Shown here: one piece after another, positions 24,840 to 33,100 of the stretch
How the letters are laid out: each line of letters opens with the position of its first letter
Numbering within the stretch: position 1 is the stretch's first letter
Source: CAZYFH01 sp965249175
GTDB taxonomy: Bacteria > Acidobacteriota > Vicinamibacteria > Vicinamibacterales > UBA8438
Length of the DNA stretch: 64,000 bases
Assembly: GCA_965249175.1 (NCBI GenBank)
Contig: OZ252227.1
Coordinates: 496,001-560,000, forward strand
Reading direction: 5' to 3'
Position numbers and translations under genes: made by a program
The notes under the pieces: model-generated
The model's database searches: none
What the model was told of the DNA's origin: nothing
The model's input: only the letters and a program-made list of their open reading frames with translations

Positions 24840-27290
24840 CTAGTCTTTGAGCTCGATGACCGTCACGCCGCCGCCACCGTGGTCGGGCGACGCAAGCGCG
24901 AATGTCGCCACCTGCTGGTGGTGTTCGAGGAAGCCCGCAATCGCGCGGCGGAGCTGACCTGTACCATGACCGTGAATGACCCGCAGTTGACGCTGCTCGC
25001 TCACGATCGCCTGGTCCATGTACTTCTCCACGCGCGATAATGCTTCATCCACCCGGCATCCGATGACGTTGAGCTCGACTGGGGGCTCGGACGGGCTCCG
25101 CACATCGACCGTGACACCGCCGCCCGCGTCTTCCCGCGCGGCAACGACACGCAGGTCGTTGCACCGCACATGGAGACGCTTGCCGCGGACCTCGACCTCG
25201 GCTTCGCGCCCGTGCGTTGCCACCACCTTGCCCTCGAGCCGGAGGCTCTCGACCACGACCCGACTGCCGATGGCGGGCGGGGCATCGTCGGTCGTGCTCA
25301 CGGCGGGTGGCGCATCGGCCACGGCGTCCGACGCACCGGCGCGGGCTGCCACGGCGTGAAGGGCGTTGGTGGCTTCGCGCCGCAACGTTCCGGTCTCACC
25401 CGTCGAGAGGCGCGGGCGGCTTGCCGCCTGCTCCTCTAGTTGCGCAACGCGCGCGCGCAGCCCGTCCACGATCGCATCGACCTCTTGTCGCGCGGCGCGC
25501 AGACGCGCGTCGAGGCTGCCCGCAAGGCGGTCACGTGTGGCCCGCTCGCGTTCCTCGAGCGCGCGCTGTGCGGTGCCGAGATCTGCGCGTGCGCGGGCGA
25601 TGTCCGCTCGCTGTTCGGCAACCTCGGCCTGACCCACCTCGAGCTCCCGCGTCGCCGCATCCATGCGTGCCAGGTGGTCCGCCAGTTGCGCTTCGCGGGC
25701 GCTCCTGCGCGCGCGCGCGTCATCAATGACATCCGTGGCGATTCCGAGCCGCGCGGCGATCTGGAGCGCGAGACTGCGGCCCGGTGTGCCATAGGTCAAT
25801 TGATAGGTCGGCGCGTACGTCTCCGGGTCGAACCCGAAGCCGGCGCAGGTGACCCCATCGCTGGTCGACGCGTACGACTTCAGCACGTCGTCATGCGTTG
25901 TCGCCACGACCAGGGCACCACGGCCGCGGAATCGCTCGATGAGTGCCGCGGCCAGTGCCCCGCCCTCGGTGGGGTCGGTGCCGGCGCCGACCTCGTCGAG
26001 GAGCACGAGCGCCGGCAACGCCAGTCGACGGTCCATCTCGACGATGTTCGTGATGTGACCCGAGAATGTCGACAGGCTGCTCTTGAGCGACTGCTCGTCG
26101 CCGATGTCAGCGAACACCGAGCGGAAGACGGCGAGCTGCGCCCCCTGGCCAGCGGGCACGTGGAGCCCGGCCTGCGCCATCAGGACGAGCAGCCCGGTGG
26201 CCTTGAGCGTCACCGTCTTGCCCCCGGTATTCGGGCCGGTCACGACGAGCGCGCCGATGGGCGGCGCCAGTCGGATGTCCACAGCCACTGGTTCCGCGGC
26301 GACGGTCGTTGGGTCAGCGGCGAGCGAGCGCGTCCGAGCGCGGACCGCGGGAATCAGCAGAGGATGGCGGGCGGCGGGAAGCTCGATTCGCGGTTCGGGA
26401 ACCAACCGTGGCTCGATGCCCCCATACAACACCGACGCACTCGCCCGCGCCTGGATGACGTCGAGGTCCGTGGCGGCGGTCAGGGTGTGCCGCAGATCGA
26501 GGCCGCGTTGGCGCAGTGCGTTGGCCAGGGCCAGGAGGATGCGCGCGACTTCGCGCGCCTCGTCCTGCTCCAGCGCCACGATGTCGTTGTTGATCTCGAC
26601 CGTGCTCAGCGGCTCGAGAAACAGGCTGGCGCCACTACCCGAGCTGCCGTGCACGATGCCCGGAATCGCGCTGCGATGTTGCGATCGGACCACCAGCACG
26701 AAGCGTCCGTTCCGTTCGGTGACGATCTGCTCTTGTAGGTACTTGACGGTTTCTGGTCCCCGGAGATACGACTCGAGCATGCCCCGCAAGCGTCCACGCT
26801 GCTTGCGCAATCGGTCACGGATTGCCCGCAGCTCGGGCGACGCGCCGTCGACGACCTCGCCTTGATCGTCGAGTGCCGCCCGTATGTCGGCGACTTCGCG
26901 TTCGAAGGAGTGGCATCCGTCGACGAGGGCTTGCAACACGGGGAAGGGCCCGGCGCTCGCGCGGGCGACCGCGGCGCTCACGACGTCGACGGATGTGAGA
27001 AACGTCGCCATGCCGCTGAGTTGACGGGCGTCGAGCAGCCGGCCCTCGACCGCCAGCGCGGCGAGGATGTCGCCGAGGTCATCGGGGCCCTCGAGGGCCA
27101 ACGGCGGGTTGACGTTCAGATAGGCCACACCCTCCGTCGTCGCGGTCAGGGCGGTCTGGATCGCGCGGGCGTCGGTGTGGGGACGCAGGGTGCCCAGCGC
27201 GTCGGCGCCGAGCGGCGTGAGGGCGAAGCTGCGGACCACTTCGACGATCCGGTCGAATTCGAGCGCCCGGAGCGCCGCGCCGTCGATCAC
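24840..27290 (-). CDS. mutS2: MutS2 family ATPase/endonuclease
   Basis: An 816-residue MutS-like protein lacking the mismatch-recognition domain. The core and clamp are followed by the ABC ATPase (Walker A GPNTGGKTVTLKATGL near residue 355, Walker B LVLLDEVGAGTDPTEGG), a long coiled coil, a KOW-like segment (GSRVVVESLRLEGKVVATHG) and a C-terminal Smr nuclease domain with the HGHGTG motif. MutS2 proteins suppress recombination, and in Gram-positives they split collided ribosomes. GTG start. It lies between larB (21 nt upstream) and dnaG (6 nt downstream). Confidence 0.95.
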   Translation of the reverse strand: MIDGAALRALEFDRIVEVVRSFALTPLGADALGTLRPHTDARAIQTALTATTEGVAYLNVNPPLALEGPDDLGDILAALAVEGRLLDARQLSGMATFLTSVDVVSAAVARASAGPFPVLQALVDGCHSFEREVADIRAALDDQGEVVDGASPELRAIRDRLRKQRGRLRGMLESYLRGPETVKYLQEQIVTERNGRFVLVVRSQHRSAIPGIVHGSSGSGASLFLEPLSTVEINNDIVALEQDEAREVARILLALANALRQRGLDLRHTLTAATDLDVIQARASASVLYGGIEPRLVPEPRIELPAARHPLLIPAVRARTRSLAADPTTVAAEPVAVDIRLAPPIGALVVTGPNTGGKTVTLKATGLLVLMAQAGLHVPAGQGAQLAVFRSVFADIGDEQSLKSSLSTFSGHITNIVEMDRRLALPALVLLDEVGAGTDPTEGGALAAALIERFRGRGALVVATTHDDVLKSYASTSDGVTCAGFGFDPETYAPTYQLTYGTPGRSLALQIAARLGIATDVIDDARARRSAREAQLADHLARMDAATRELEVGQAEVAEQRADIARARADLGTAQRALEERERATRDRLAGSLDARLRAARQEVDAIVDGLRARVAQLEEQAASRPRLSTGETGTLRREATNALHAVAARAGASDAVADAPPAVSTTDDAPPAIGSRVVVESLRLEGKVVATHGREAEVEVRGKRLHVRCNDLRVVAAREDAGGGVTVDVRSPSEPPVELNVIGCRVDEALSRVEKYMDQAIVSEQRQLRVIHGHGTGQLRRAIAGFLEHHQQVATFALASPDHGGGGVTVIELKD

Positions 27291-27311
27291 TGATGCATCC
27301 TATGGCTCGTG

Positions 27312-28073
27312 TTACTCGAGATGGTTGATGGTGCTCGCCATCGCGGCGGCGCCAAAGCCGTTGTCGATATTGACGACCGCCACCCCTGCCGAACAGCTAT
27401 TGAGCATGCCGAGCAAGGCTGTCAGCCCGCCGAAGCTCGCGCCGTATCCGACACTGGTCGGGACGGCAATCACTGGCGCGCTCACCAGACCCCCGATAAC
27501 GGTCGGCAGCGCGCCTTCCATGCCCGCCACGGCGATGATCACGCGTGCGGCGCTCAGCCGGTCTTGCTCGGCCAGCACCCGATGCACGCCGGCCACCCCG
27601 ACGTCGTAGAGCACCTCGACCTGGTTGCCGAGCGCTTCCGCGGCGACACGCGCCTCCTCCGCCACCGGCAGGTCGGACGTCCCGGCGGCCGCCACGAGAA
27701 TCACGCCCCTTCCGGTCGGTTCCGCCGCGGTGGTGTGGGTGATGGCCCGTGCCGTGTCGTGAAACAGCGCGGCAGGGATCACGCGCCGCACGGCGGCGAA
27801 GGACGTGTGATCCGTGCGCGTGACCAGGAGGTTCTCGCCGGCGGCGACGATGCGTTCGGCGATTGCGGCCACTTGTGCCGGGGTCTTGCCTGCGCCGAAG
27901 ACGACTTCGGGGAAGCCTTGCCGGACCGCACGGTGATGGTCGACCCGCGCGAACCCGAGGTCCTCGAATGATGCACCGCGCGCGAGGGCGACCAACCGTG
28001 GCTCAGCGTCGGTCGCCGAGAGGGTGCCGCGCGCGACGTCCGCCAAGAGCGCTTGCAGCTGCTCGTGATTCAT
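27312..28073 (-). CDS. larB: LarB, nickel-pincer cofactor biosynthesis carboxylase
   Basis: A 253-residue protein with a short N-terminal helical part and a PurE-like AIR-carboxylase domain (ILVAAAGTSDLPVAEEA, VIIAVAGMEGALPTVIGGL, VGYGASFGGLTALLGML). LarB carboxylates nicotinic acid adenine dinucleotide in the first step of the nickel-pincer cofactor pathway used by lactate racemase and relatives. The start is set at ATG 28073 (MNHEQLQALL). A longer open frame to 28283 is Arg-rich, lacks family similarity and is rejected. No larA, larC or larE is in the window. Confidence 0.92.
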   Translation of the reverse strand: MNHEQLQALLADVARGTLSATDAEPRLVALARGASFEDLGFARVDHHRAVRQGFPEVVFGAGKTPAQVAAIAERIVAAGENLLVTRTDHTSFAAVRRVIPAALFHDTARAITHTTAAEPTGRGVILVAAAGTSDLPVAEEARVAAEALGNQVEVLYDVGVAGVHRVLAEQDRLSAARVIIAVAGMEGALPTVIGGLVSAPVIAVPTSVGYGASFGGLTALLGMLNSCSAGVAVVNIDNGFGAAAMASTINHLE

Positions 28074-28371
28074 ACCGGGACGCCCATCGACCACGGACTC
28101 CCATGGCCGACTTGCGCGCCGTACGGTTCGGGATGTACCGTCGCCGCCTGATGTGTCCTTCGCCGAAGACGCTGGTTCTTGGCCCGCCCCGCGGCTCGCG
28201 CCCCCGGCGCGCCGCCTGCGGCGCCGACCGATGCGGTCTCGCGTATTTTTACACAAATGGTCGCGCGCGTACGTCGCGGCCACCTAAGCGCCGCTCCTCC
28301 TTAAGGATGTGCGGGGCCGATTGGTCGACGCTGGTCGTGTGTCCTCCGACCCGGTGACGGCACCCAACGCC
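28074..28371. other. Intergenic region between larB and citrate synthase
   Basis: About 300 bp between divergent genes, where promoters for both must lie. The only compositional anomaly is an A+T-rich patch around 28234-28252 (GTATTTTTACACAAATGG) within otherwise G+C-rich DNA. I see no credible -35/-10 pair and no gene. Confidence 0.4.
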
Positions 28372-29511
28372 ATGCCACTGAAGCCGAGCACGGGAGCGGG
28401 TCTCGAAGGCGTTGTCGCGACGTCATCGGCGATCTGTCATATCGACGGTGGCCAGGGCGTGCTGTCCTACTGCGGCCACGACATCCACGATCTGGCGCGC
28501 GAGGCGACCTTCGAGGAGGTGTGCTACCTGCTCTGGCACCGGCGGCTGCCGACGCGGGCTGAGCTCGGCGATGTGCGGACCGCGCTCGCGGCGGCCCGAG
28601 CGTTACCCGAGGCGATGCTGCGCCACATGCGGATGTTGCCGCCGGGAAACCCGATGGATGCGCTCCGCACGCTCGTGTCGACGTTGGCGCACTACGACCC
28701 TGAGTCGGAGGATCGGTCCCCGGCTGCTGCGTATCGCAAAGCCGTGCGGCTGACGGCGCAGGTGGCCAGCGTCGTCGCCGCCTACGGGCGGATGACGGCC
28801 GGCGGCGGGGCGATCGACCCGGACCCGGCGCTGTCGCATGCGGCGAACTTTCTCTTGATGCTGACCGGCACCCGACCGTCGGGACTCACCGCGCGCGCCT
28901 TCGACGTGGCGCTGGTGCTTCATGCGGACCACGAGCTCAACGCGTCGACGTTCGCGGCGCGGGTGACCGCCGCGACATTGAGCGACGTCCATTCAGCCGT
29001 GGTGTCCGGAATCGGCGCGCTCAAGGGGCCGCTCCATGGTGGTGCCAACGCCGAGGTCATGAAGATGCTGCTGGCGATTGGAGAGGACGCCGACGACGCT
29101 CGGGTGGACGCGACGGTTCGCGGCATGCTCGCGCGCCAGGACAAGGTGCCCGGCTTCGGGCATCGCGTGTACCGAACCGAAGACCCCCGCGCGACTCACC
29201 TCCGCCAGCTGTCCCAGCAGGTCGGCGAACGCACCGGGCAGACTCGCTGGTTCGAGATGTCGCGGCGGATCGAGGCGGTGATGAAGGCGGAGAAGCAGAT
29301 CGACGCCAACGTGGATTTCTACTCGGCGTCCACCTACCACCTGCTCGGGATTCCCATGGATCTCTTTACGCCGATCTTCGCGGTCAGCCGGACGGCTGGC
29401 TGGACGGCACACATCCTCGAGCAATACGCCAACAACCGCCTAATCCGCCCGCGCGCCGAGTACATAGGGCCCGAGTATCCACAGCCCTACGTGCCGCTCG
29501 AACATCGGTGA
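28372..29511 (+). CDS. gltA: Citrate synthase (small hexameric/type II-like form)
   Basis: Condenses acetyl-CoA and oxaloacetate to citrate, the TCA-cycle entry step. About 379 residues from ATG 28372, matching the short citrate/2-methylcitrate synthase group. Catalytic features: GPLHGGANAEVMKML with the first His, VPGFGHRVYRTEDPR with the second His, and VDFYSASTYHLLGIP with the catalytic Asp. Upstream in-frame GTG codons (28309, 28354) are possible starts, but family similarity begins near GLEGVVATSSAICHIDG. A 2-methylcitrate synthase role cannot be excluded. Confidence 0.92.
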   Translation: MPLKPSTGAGLEGVVATSSAICHIDGGQGVLSYCGHDIHDLAREATFEEVCYLLWHRRLPTRAELGDVRTALAAARALPEAMLRHMRMLPPGNPMDALRTLVSTLAHYDPESEDRSPAAAYRKAVRLTAQVASVVAAYGRMTAGGGAIDPDPALSHAANFLLMLTGTRPSGLTARAFDVALVLHADHELNASTFAARVTAATLSDVHSAVVSGIGALKGPLHGGANAEVMKMLLAIGEDADDARVDATVRGMLARQDKVPGFGHRVYRTEDPRATHLRQLSQQVGERTGQTRWFEMSRRIEAVMKAEKQIDANVDFYSASTYHLLGIPMDLFTPIFAVSRTAGWTAHILEQYANNRLIRPRAEYIGPEYPQPYVPLEHR

Positions 29512-29520
29512 CCTTTTCCA

Positions 29521-29587
29521 TATAATTGTCGGAATCGGAATTGGTCCGGGGCGTCGCCCCGCTCGATCCGGAATCGAAGGAGTGCCA
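29521..29587 (+). promoter_or_regulatory. Promoter -10 and leader hairpin of the DUF411 gene
   Basis: A perfect TATAAT at 29521-29526 lies 10 nt after the citrate synthase stop, with only a weak -35 (TCGAAC) at the right distance. The leader then carries a stable 6-bp hairpin at 29547-29561 (CGGGGC-GTC-GCCCCG) and a strong Shine-Dalgarno AAGGAG at 29577-29582. The hairpin is too far upstream to be the Sec-insertion element, and its role is unknown. Confidence 0.6.
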
Positions 29588-30043
29588 GTGAGGATGATGC
29601 GCGTCGCCATGCTGACCGGGTTTCTCGGTCTCTCGGGTGTCGGTCTGTTCGTCGTCGGCGCCCAGGAGGCGCCCGAGGTGGACGTCTACAAGTCCCCCAC
29701 GTGAGGCTGCTGTATGGGGTGGGTGGTTCACCTGCGAGAACACGGCTTCAACGTGAAAACGACGGATGTTCCCAGCGTCGTTCCGTTAAAGCGCGAGCGC
29801 GGCGTCCCGCCGCGGATGTCGTCCTGCCACACCGCGATTGTCGACGGCTACGTCATCGAGGGGCATGTCCCCGCGACCGATGTGCTGCGGCTGCTCGAGG
29901 AGCGGCCTCCCGTCGTCGGACTCACGGTCCCAGGAATGCCGCAGGGTTCACCGGGGATGGAGGGGCCAAACCCTGTGGCCTACGACGTCTACACCTTCGA
30001 CGACCACGGCAACGTCGAGGTCTTCGCGTCGCACGGTCCGTAG
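29588..30043 (+). CDS. Secreted DUF411 metal-binding-type protein with in-frame UGA: probable selenoprotein
   Basis: A GTG start at 29588 (ATG 29594 also possible) gives a signal peptide (MRVAMLTGFLGLSGVGLFVV then GAQEA) and the DUF411 opening DVYKSPT. At 29702-29704 an in-frame TGA replaces the first Cys of the family motif CGCC; the frame continues GCCMGWVVHLREHGF and then the whole conserved domain (GVPPRMSSCHTAIVDGYVIEGHVP, GLTVPGMPQGSPGMEG, YDVYTF) to a normal stop. With UGA read as selenocysteine the protein has 151 residues. DUF411 proteins are periplasmic and often linked to copper handling. A 7-bp hairpin with a G-U-U loop, 21 nt after the UGA, fits the bacterial SECIS pattern. Alternatives are a nonsense mutation or sequencing error. 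The window holds no sel genes. Confidence 0.75.
29706..29746 (+). promoter_or_regulatory. Candidate bacterial SECIS element
   Basis: Starting 1 nt after the in-frame UGA. The upper stem pairs 29719-29725 with 29729-29735 (7 bp, two G-U wobbles) and is closed by the loop G-U-U at 29726-29728. An outer helix pairs 29706-29713 with 29740-29746 with one bulge. Bacterial SECIS elements usually have a G in the first two loop bases and a loop 16-37 nt after UGA; here there are 21 intervening nucleotides. The G+C-rich context makes chance hairpins common, so this is supportive only. Confidence 0.55.
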
Positions 30044-30086
30044 GCAACGGCGTGTGGCTGTCTGACCGGGGTGCTGGTCGTGCTCG

Positions 30087-31889
30087 ATGAATCATCACCG
30101 CATCCGAAACTTCTCCATCATTGCGCACATCGATCACGGCAAATCGACGCTCGCGGACCGATTTCTGGAGCAGACCGGTGCGTTGCGGCCCCGCGAGATG
30201 GAGGCGCAGGTCCTCGACAGCATGGACCTGGAGCGGGAACGCGGCATCACGATCAAGGCCCACTCCGTTCGGCTGTCGTACGTCGCACGTGATGGACAGT
30301 CCTACGTCCTGAACCTGATCGATACGCCGGGCCACGTCGACTTCTCCTACGAGGTGACGCGGTCGCTCGCGGCGTGCGAGGGCGCGCTGCTACTGGTTGA
30401 CGCCTCCCAGGGTGTCGAGGCGCAGACCGTCGCCAACGCCTATCTCGCCGTCGACCACGGTCTCGAGATCATCCCGGTCATCAACAAGATCGATCTGCCA
30501 GGCGCGCAGCCCGACGAGGTGGCCCTTCAGATAGAGGACCTCGTCGGCCTCGATCCCGCGGACGCGCTGATGGCCAGCGCGAAGGAAGGACAGGGGACGG
30601 TCGAGGTGCTCGAGGCCATCGTGACCCGCCTGCCGCCGCCCGACGGTGATCCAGAGGCGCCGTTGAAGGCGCTGATCTTCGATTCCTGGTACGACGCCTA
30701 CCGCGGGGTCATCGTGCTCATTCGAGTCATCGATGGCTCGATCCGGCCAAAGACGAAGATTCGTTTGATGGCGGTCGCCCAGGACTACGAGGCGGAGCAG
30801 ATCGGGGTGTTCTTACCGAAGCTCGAGACCGTCGATCAGCTCTCCGTTGGCGAGGTGGGATTCGTGATCGCCAACATCAAGAACGTCGCTGACGCCCGGG
30901 TGGGTGACACCGTTACCGAGACGGCCCGACGGACGGTGGAACCGTTCCCCGGCTTCAAGGAGCTGAAGCCGATGGTGTTCGCTGGCCTCTATCCGGTCGA
31001 GAGCCATCAGTATCCGGAGCTCCGCGAGGCGCTCGAGAAGCTTCGGCTGAACGATGCGTCCTTCTTCTTTGAACCGGAAACCTCGGCCGCGCTCGGGTTC
31101 GGTTTTCGGTGCGGTTTCCTCGGCTTGCTGCACCTGGACATCGTGCAGGAGCGCCTTGAGCGCGAGTTCGACATGGATCTGGTGACGACCGCACCCGGTG
31201 TGCTCTATCGCGTGACGACGACCGATGGCGAGGTGCGTGACATCGACAGTCCCGCGAAGCTGCCCGATGCTGGCCAGATCGCCAAGGTCGAGGAGCCGGT
31301 CATCACGGCGATGATCCTGACCCCTGCTGACCACGTCGGCGCCATCCTGCAGCTGTGTCAGGAAAAGCGGGGTGTGCAGAAAAACCTCGAGTACCACGCG
31401 TCGCACCGCGTGCTGATCTCCTACGAGCTGCCGTTCAACGAGGTGGTGCTCGACTTCTACGATCGGCTCAAGACGATCTCGCGTGGATATGCGTCACTCG
31501 ATTACCATGTAACGGGGTACTGGGAATCGCCGCTCGTCAAGCTGGACCTGATGGTCAACGGCGAATCGGTCGATGCGCTGTCGGTCATCGTCCATAGGGA
31601 CACGGCCTACGCGCGCGGACGTGCGTTGGCGACGAAAATGCGCCAGCTCATCCCGCGTCAGATGTTCGAGGTCGCGATCCAAGCCGCGATCGGCACCCGC
31701 ATCATCGCGCGTGAGAGCGTGCGGGCGCTTCGGAAAAACGTGCTCGCCAAGTGCTACGGCGGGGATATCTCACGAAAGCGCAAGCTGCTCGAAAAACAGA
31801 AAGCCGGGAAGCGTCGGATGAAGCGAGTCGGAAGCGTGGAGATCCCGCAGGAGGCGTTTCTGGCGGTTCTCAAGGTTGGCGATGACTGA
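30087..31889 (+). CDS. lepA: Elongation factor 4 (LepA), ribosomal back-translocase GTPase
   Basis: A 600-residue translational GTPase of normal length. The G1 motif IIAHIDHGKSTLADRFLE lies at the N-terminus, then RGITIKAHSVRL, G3 DTPGHVDFSYEV, and G4 NKID. The C-terminal LepA-specific domain ends with RRMKRVGSVEIPQEAFLAVL. It binds ribosomes at the membrane and aids initiation/biogenesis or back-translocation. Start ATG 30087. The stop overlaps the lepB start by 8 nt, the classic lepA-lepB pair. Confidence 0.97.
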   Translation: MNHHRIRNFSIIAHIDHGKSTLADRFLEQTGALRPREMEAQVLDSMDLERERGITIKAHSVRLSYVARDGQSYVLNLIDTPGHVDFSYEVTRSLAACEGALLLVDASQGVEAQTVANAYLAVDHGLEIIPVINKIDLPGAQPDEVALQIEDLVGLDPADALMASAKEGQGTVEVLEAIVTRLPPPDGDPEAPLKALIFDSWYDAYRGVIVLIRVIDGSIRPKTKIRLMAVAQDYEAEQIGVFLPKLETVDQLSVGEVGFVIANIKNVADARVGDTVTETARRTVEPFPGFKELKPMVFAGLYPVESHQYPELREALEKLRLNDASFFFEPETSAALGFGFRCGFLGLLHLDIVQERLEREFDMDLVTTAPGVLYRVTTTDGEVRDIDSPAKLPDAGQIAKVEEPVITAMILTPADHVGAILQLCQEKRGVQKNLEYHASHRVLISYELPFNEVVLDFYDRLKTISRGYASLDYHVTGYWESPLVKLDLMVNGESVDALSVIVHRDTAYARGRALATKMRQLIPRQMFEVAIQAAIGTRIIARESVRALRKNVLAKCYGGDISRKRKLLEKQKAGKRRMKRVGSVEIPQEAFLAVLKVGDD

Positions 31890-32595
31890 CCCACGGGTCC
31901 CGGAGACATCGTTCCGCAAGTCCACTGTGCGGGAGTACTTCGAGTCCATCGTCATCGCCGTGATCCTGGCCTTCTTTATTCGGACGTGGGTCGTGCAGGC
32001 GTTCAAGATCCCGACGGGCTCGATGGAGAACAACCTGCTCATCGGCGATCATCTGCTCGTCAACAAGTACGTCTTCAGCCCGACGGCGTCGGCAGCGGAG
32101 CGAATGTTGTTGCCGACCGGCGGGGTGCGACGCGGGGACATCGTGGTGTTCAAGTTTCCCCAGGACCCCGACCGCGACTTCATCAAGCGGGTCGTCGGCT
32201 TACCGGGTGAGACGCTCGAGGTTCGTGAGAAGACGGTGCAGATCGACGGGGTGCCGCTCGACGAGCCATATCTGCCCAGTCACATGACGAGCCTGGAGGC
32301 GGGGGCGTTCGCAATCGACGGACGGGACAATTACGGGCCGGTCTCGATCCCGACAGGTCACTACTTTGTGATGGGGGACAACCGCGACAACTCAGAAGAC
32401 AGCCGCTATTGGGGCACGTTGCCCCACGGCCACTTGAAGGGCAAGGCGGTCGTCGTCTACTGGTCCTACGACTCCCAGGAACCGGCGCTGTTCGCCGACA
32501 CCGGTCTGGGCGCCACCGTCCGGCGGATGACGTCGGTTGTCACCCACTTCTTCACGCGCACGCGGTGGGACCGGATGTTTCGCCAGGTAGGTTGA
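31882..32595 (+). CDS. lepB: Signal peptidase I (LepB)
   Basis: Membrane-anchored serine/lysine protease removing Sec and Tat signal peptides. About 237 residues: one N-terminal transmembrane helix (SIVIAVILAFFIRTWVVQAF), catalytic Ser in IPTGSMENNLLIGDHLLVNKY, catalytic Lys in DRDFIKRVVGLPGE, then box D/E GHYFVMGDNRDNSEDSRYWG. Start ATG 31882 lies within the lepA end, implying coupled translation; TTG 31876 is less likely. Confidence 0.95.
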   Translation: MTDPRVPETSFRKSTVREYFESIVIAVILAFFIRTWVVQAFKIPTGSMENNLLIGDHLLVNKYVFSPTASAAERMLLPTGGVRRGDIVVFKFPQDPDRDFIKRVVGLPGETLEVREKTVQIDGVPLDEPYLPSHMTSLEAGAFAIDGRDNYGPVSIPTGHYFVMGDNRDNSEDSRYWGTLPHGHLKGKAVVVYWSYDSQEPALFADTGLGATVRRMTSVVTHFFTRTRWDRMFRQVG

Positions 32596-32608
32596 GGGGC
32601 GTTGCGCG

Positions 32609-32971
32609 ATGCGTACAGCCCTGCAGTGGCTCGTGTTCGCCGCGGTGGCGTACGCCTGCTGGCAAGTCGGACCGATCTACGTCCACAGCCGCCAGTTCGA
32701 GGAGCGGCTGGAGGCAATGGCTCGGCAGAGCATACATGACCCGGATGGCTTGGTCATCCAGCGCACGCTGGAGCTTGCTTCCACGCTGGCCCTCCCGCTG
32801 ACCGCCGCTGGGATCACGGTGCGCCGGCTCCAGGCGCATACCTATATCGATGCCACGTACACCGCCGAGCTGAACGTGCGCCCCGGCGTCACCATTCCGT
32901 GGTCCTTCGAGGCGAACGTCGACGGTCACGTGATCGAGTCGCAAACTGCGAGCGACTTCATCCAAGATTAG
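32609..32971 (+). CDS. Small DUF4845-like membrane protein
   Basis: A 120-residue protein with an N-terminal membrane anchor (LQWLVFAAVAYACWQVGPIY) and a mixed domain containing DPDGLVIQRTLELASTLALP and a beta-rich end (VTIPWSFEANVDGHVIES). The size, anchor and position directly after lepB recall DUF4845 proteins, found behind lepB in many Gram-negatives; the domain assignment is by resemblance. Function unknown, perhaps assisting signal peptidase or envelope processes. It is 13 nt after lepB and probably the last gene of the lepA-lepB operon. Confidence 0.65.
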   Translation: MRTALQWLVFAAVAYACWQVGPIYVHSRQFEERLEAMARQSIHDPDGLVIQRTLELASTLALPLTAAGITVRRLQAHTYIDATYTAELNVRPGVTIPWSFEANVDGHVIESQTASDFIQD

Positions 32972-32993
32972 ATGGGGCTGCGCCGCAAGCCCC

Positions 32994-33039
32994 CGCGACC
33001 GCTGCGTGGGGACCCCGAGAGCCCCACTCCGCGGTCGCG
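32994..33039. terminator. Strong hairpin between convergent genes
   Basis: A 9-bp perfect G+C stem (CGCGACCGC/GCGGTCGCG), a 4-nt mismatch and a further 5-bp stem surround a short loop. It sits in the only gap between the DUF4845-like gene (+) and divIVA (-). No T run follows on either strand, so it is at best a weak intrinsic terminator. Confidence 0.45.
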
Positions 33040-33100
33040 AGGCGCGGCTGTGCGCGCCTTGATCAGCTGGGCGAGCCCCAAGACCGCGCGCCGTGCGCCA

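Noticed and set aside
28074..28283. N-terminal extension of larB
   Set aside because: Arg-rich, no family similarity, and it would consume the shared promoter region.
29714..30043. DUF411 gene starting at the ATG after the UGA
   Set aside because: This start would discard the signal peptide and the conserved DVYKSPT..GCC segment that lies in the same frame upstream, and has no Shine-Dalgarno.
32994..33039. Classical rho-independent terminator after the DUF4845-like gene
   Set aside because: The hairpin is strong but no T run follows on either strand, so it is reported only with low confidence.
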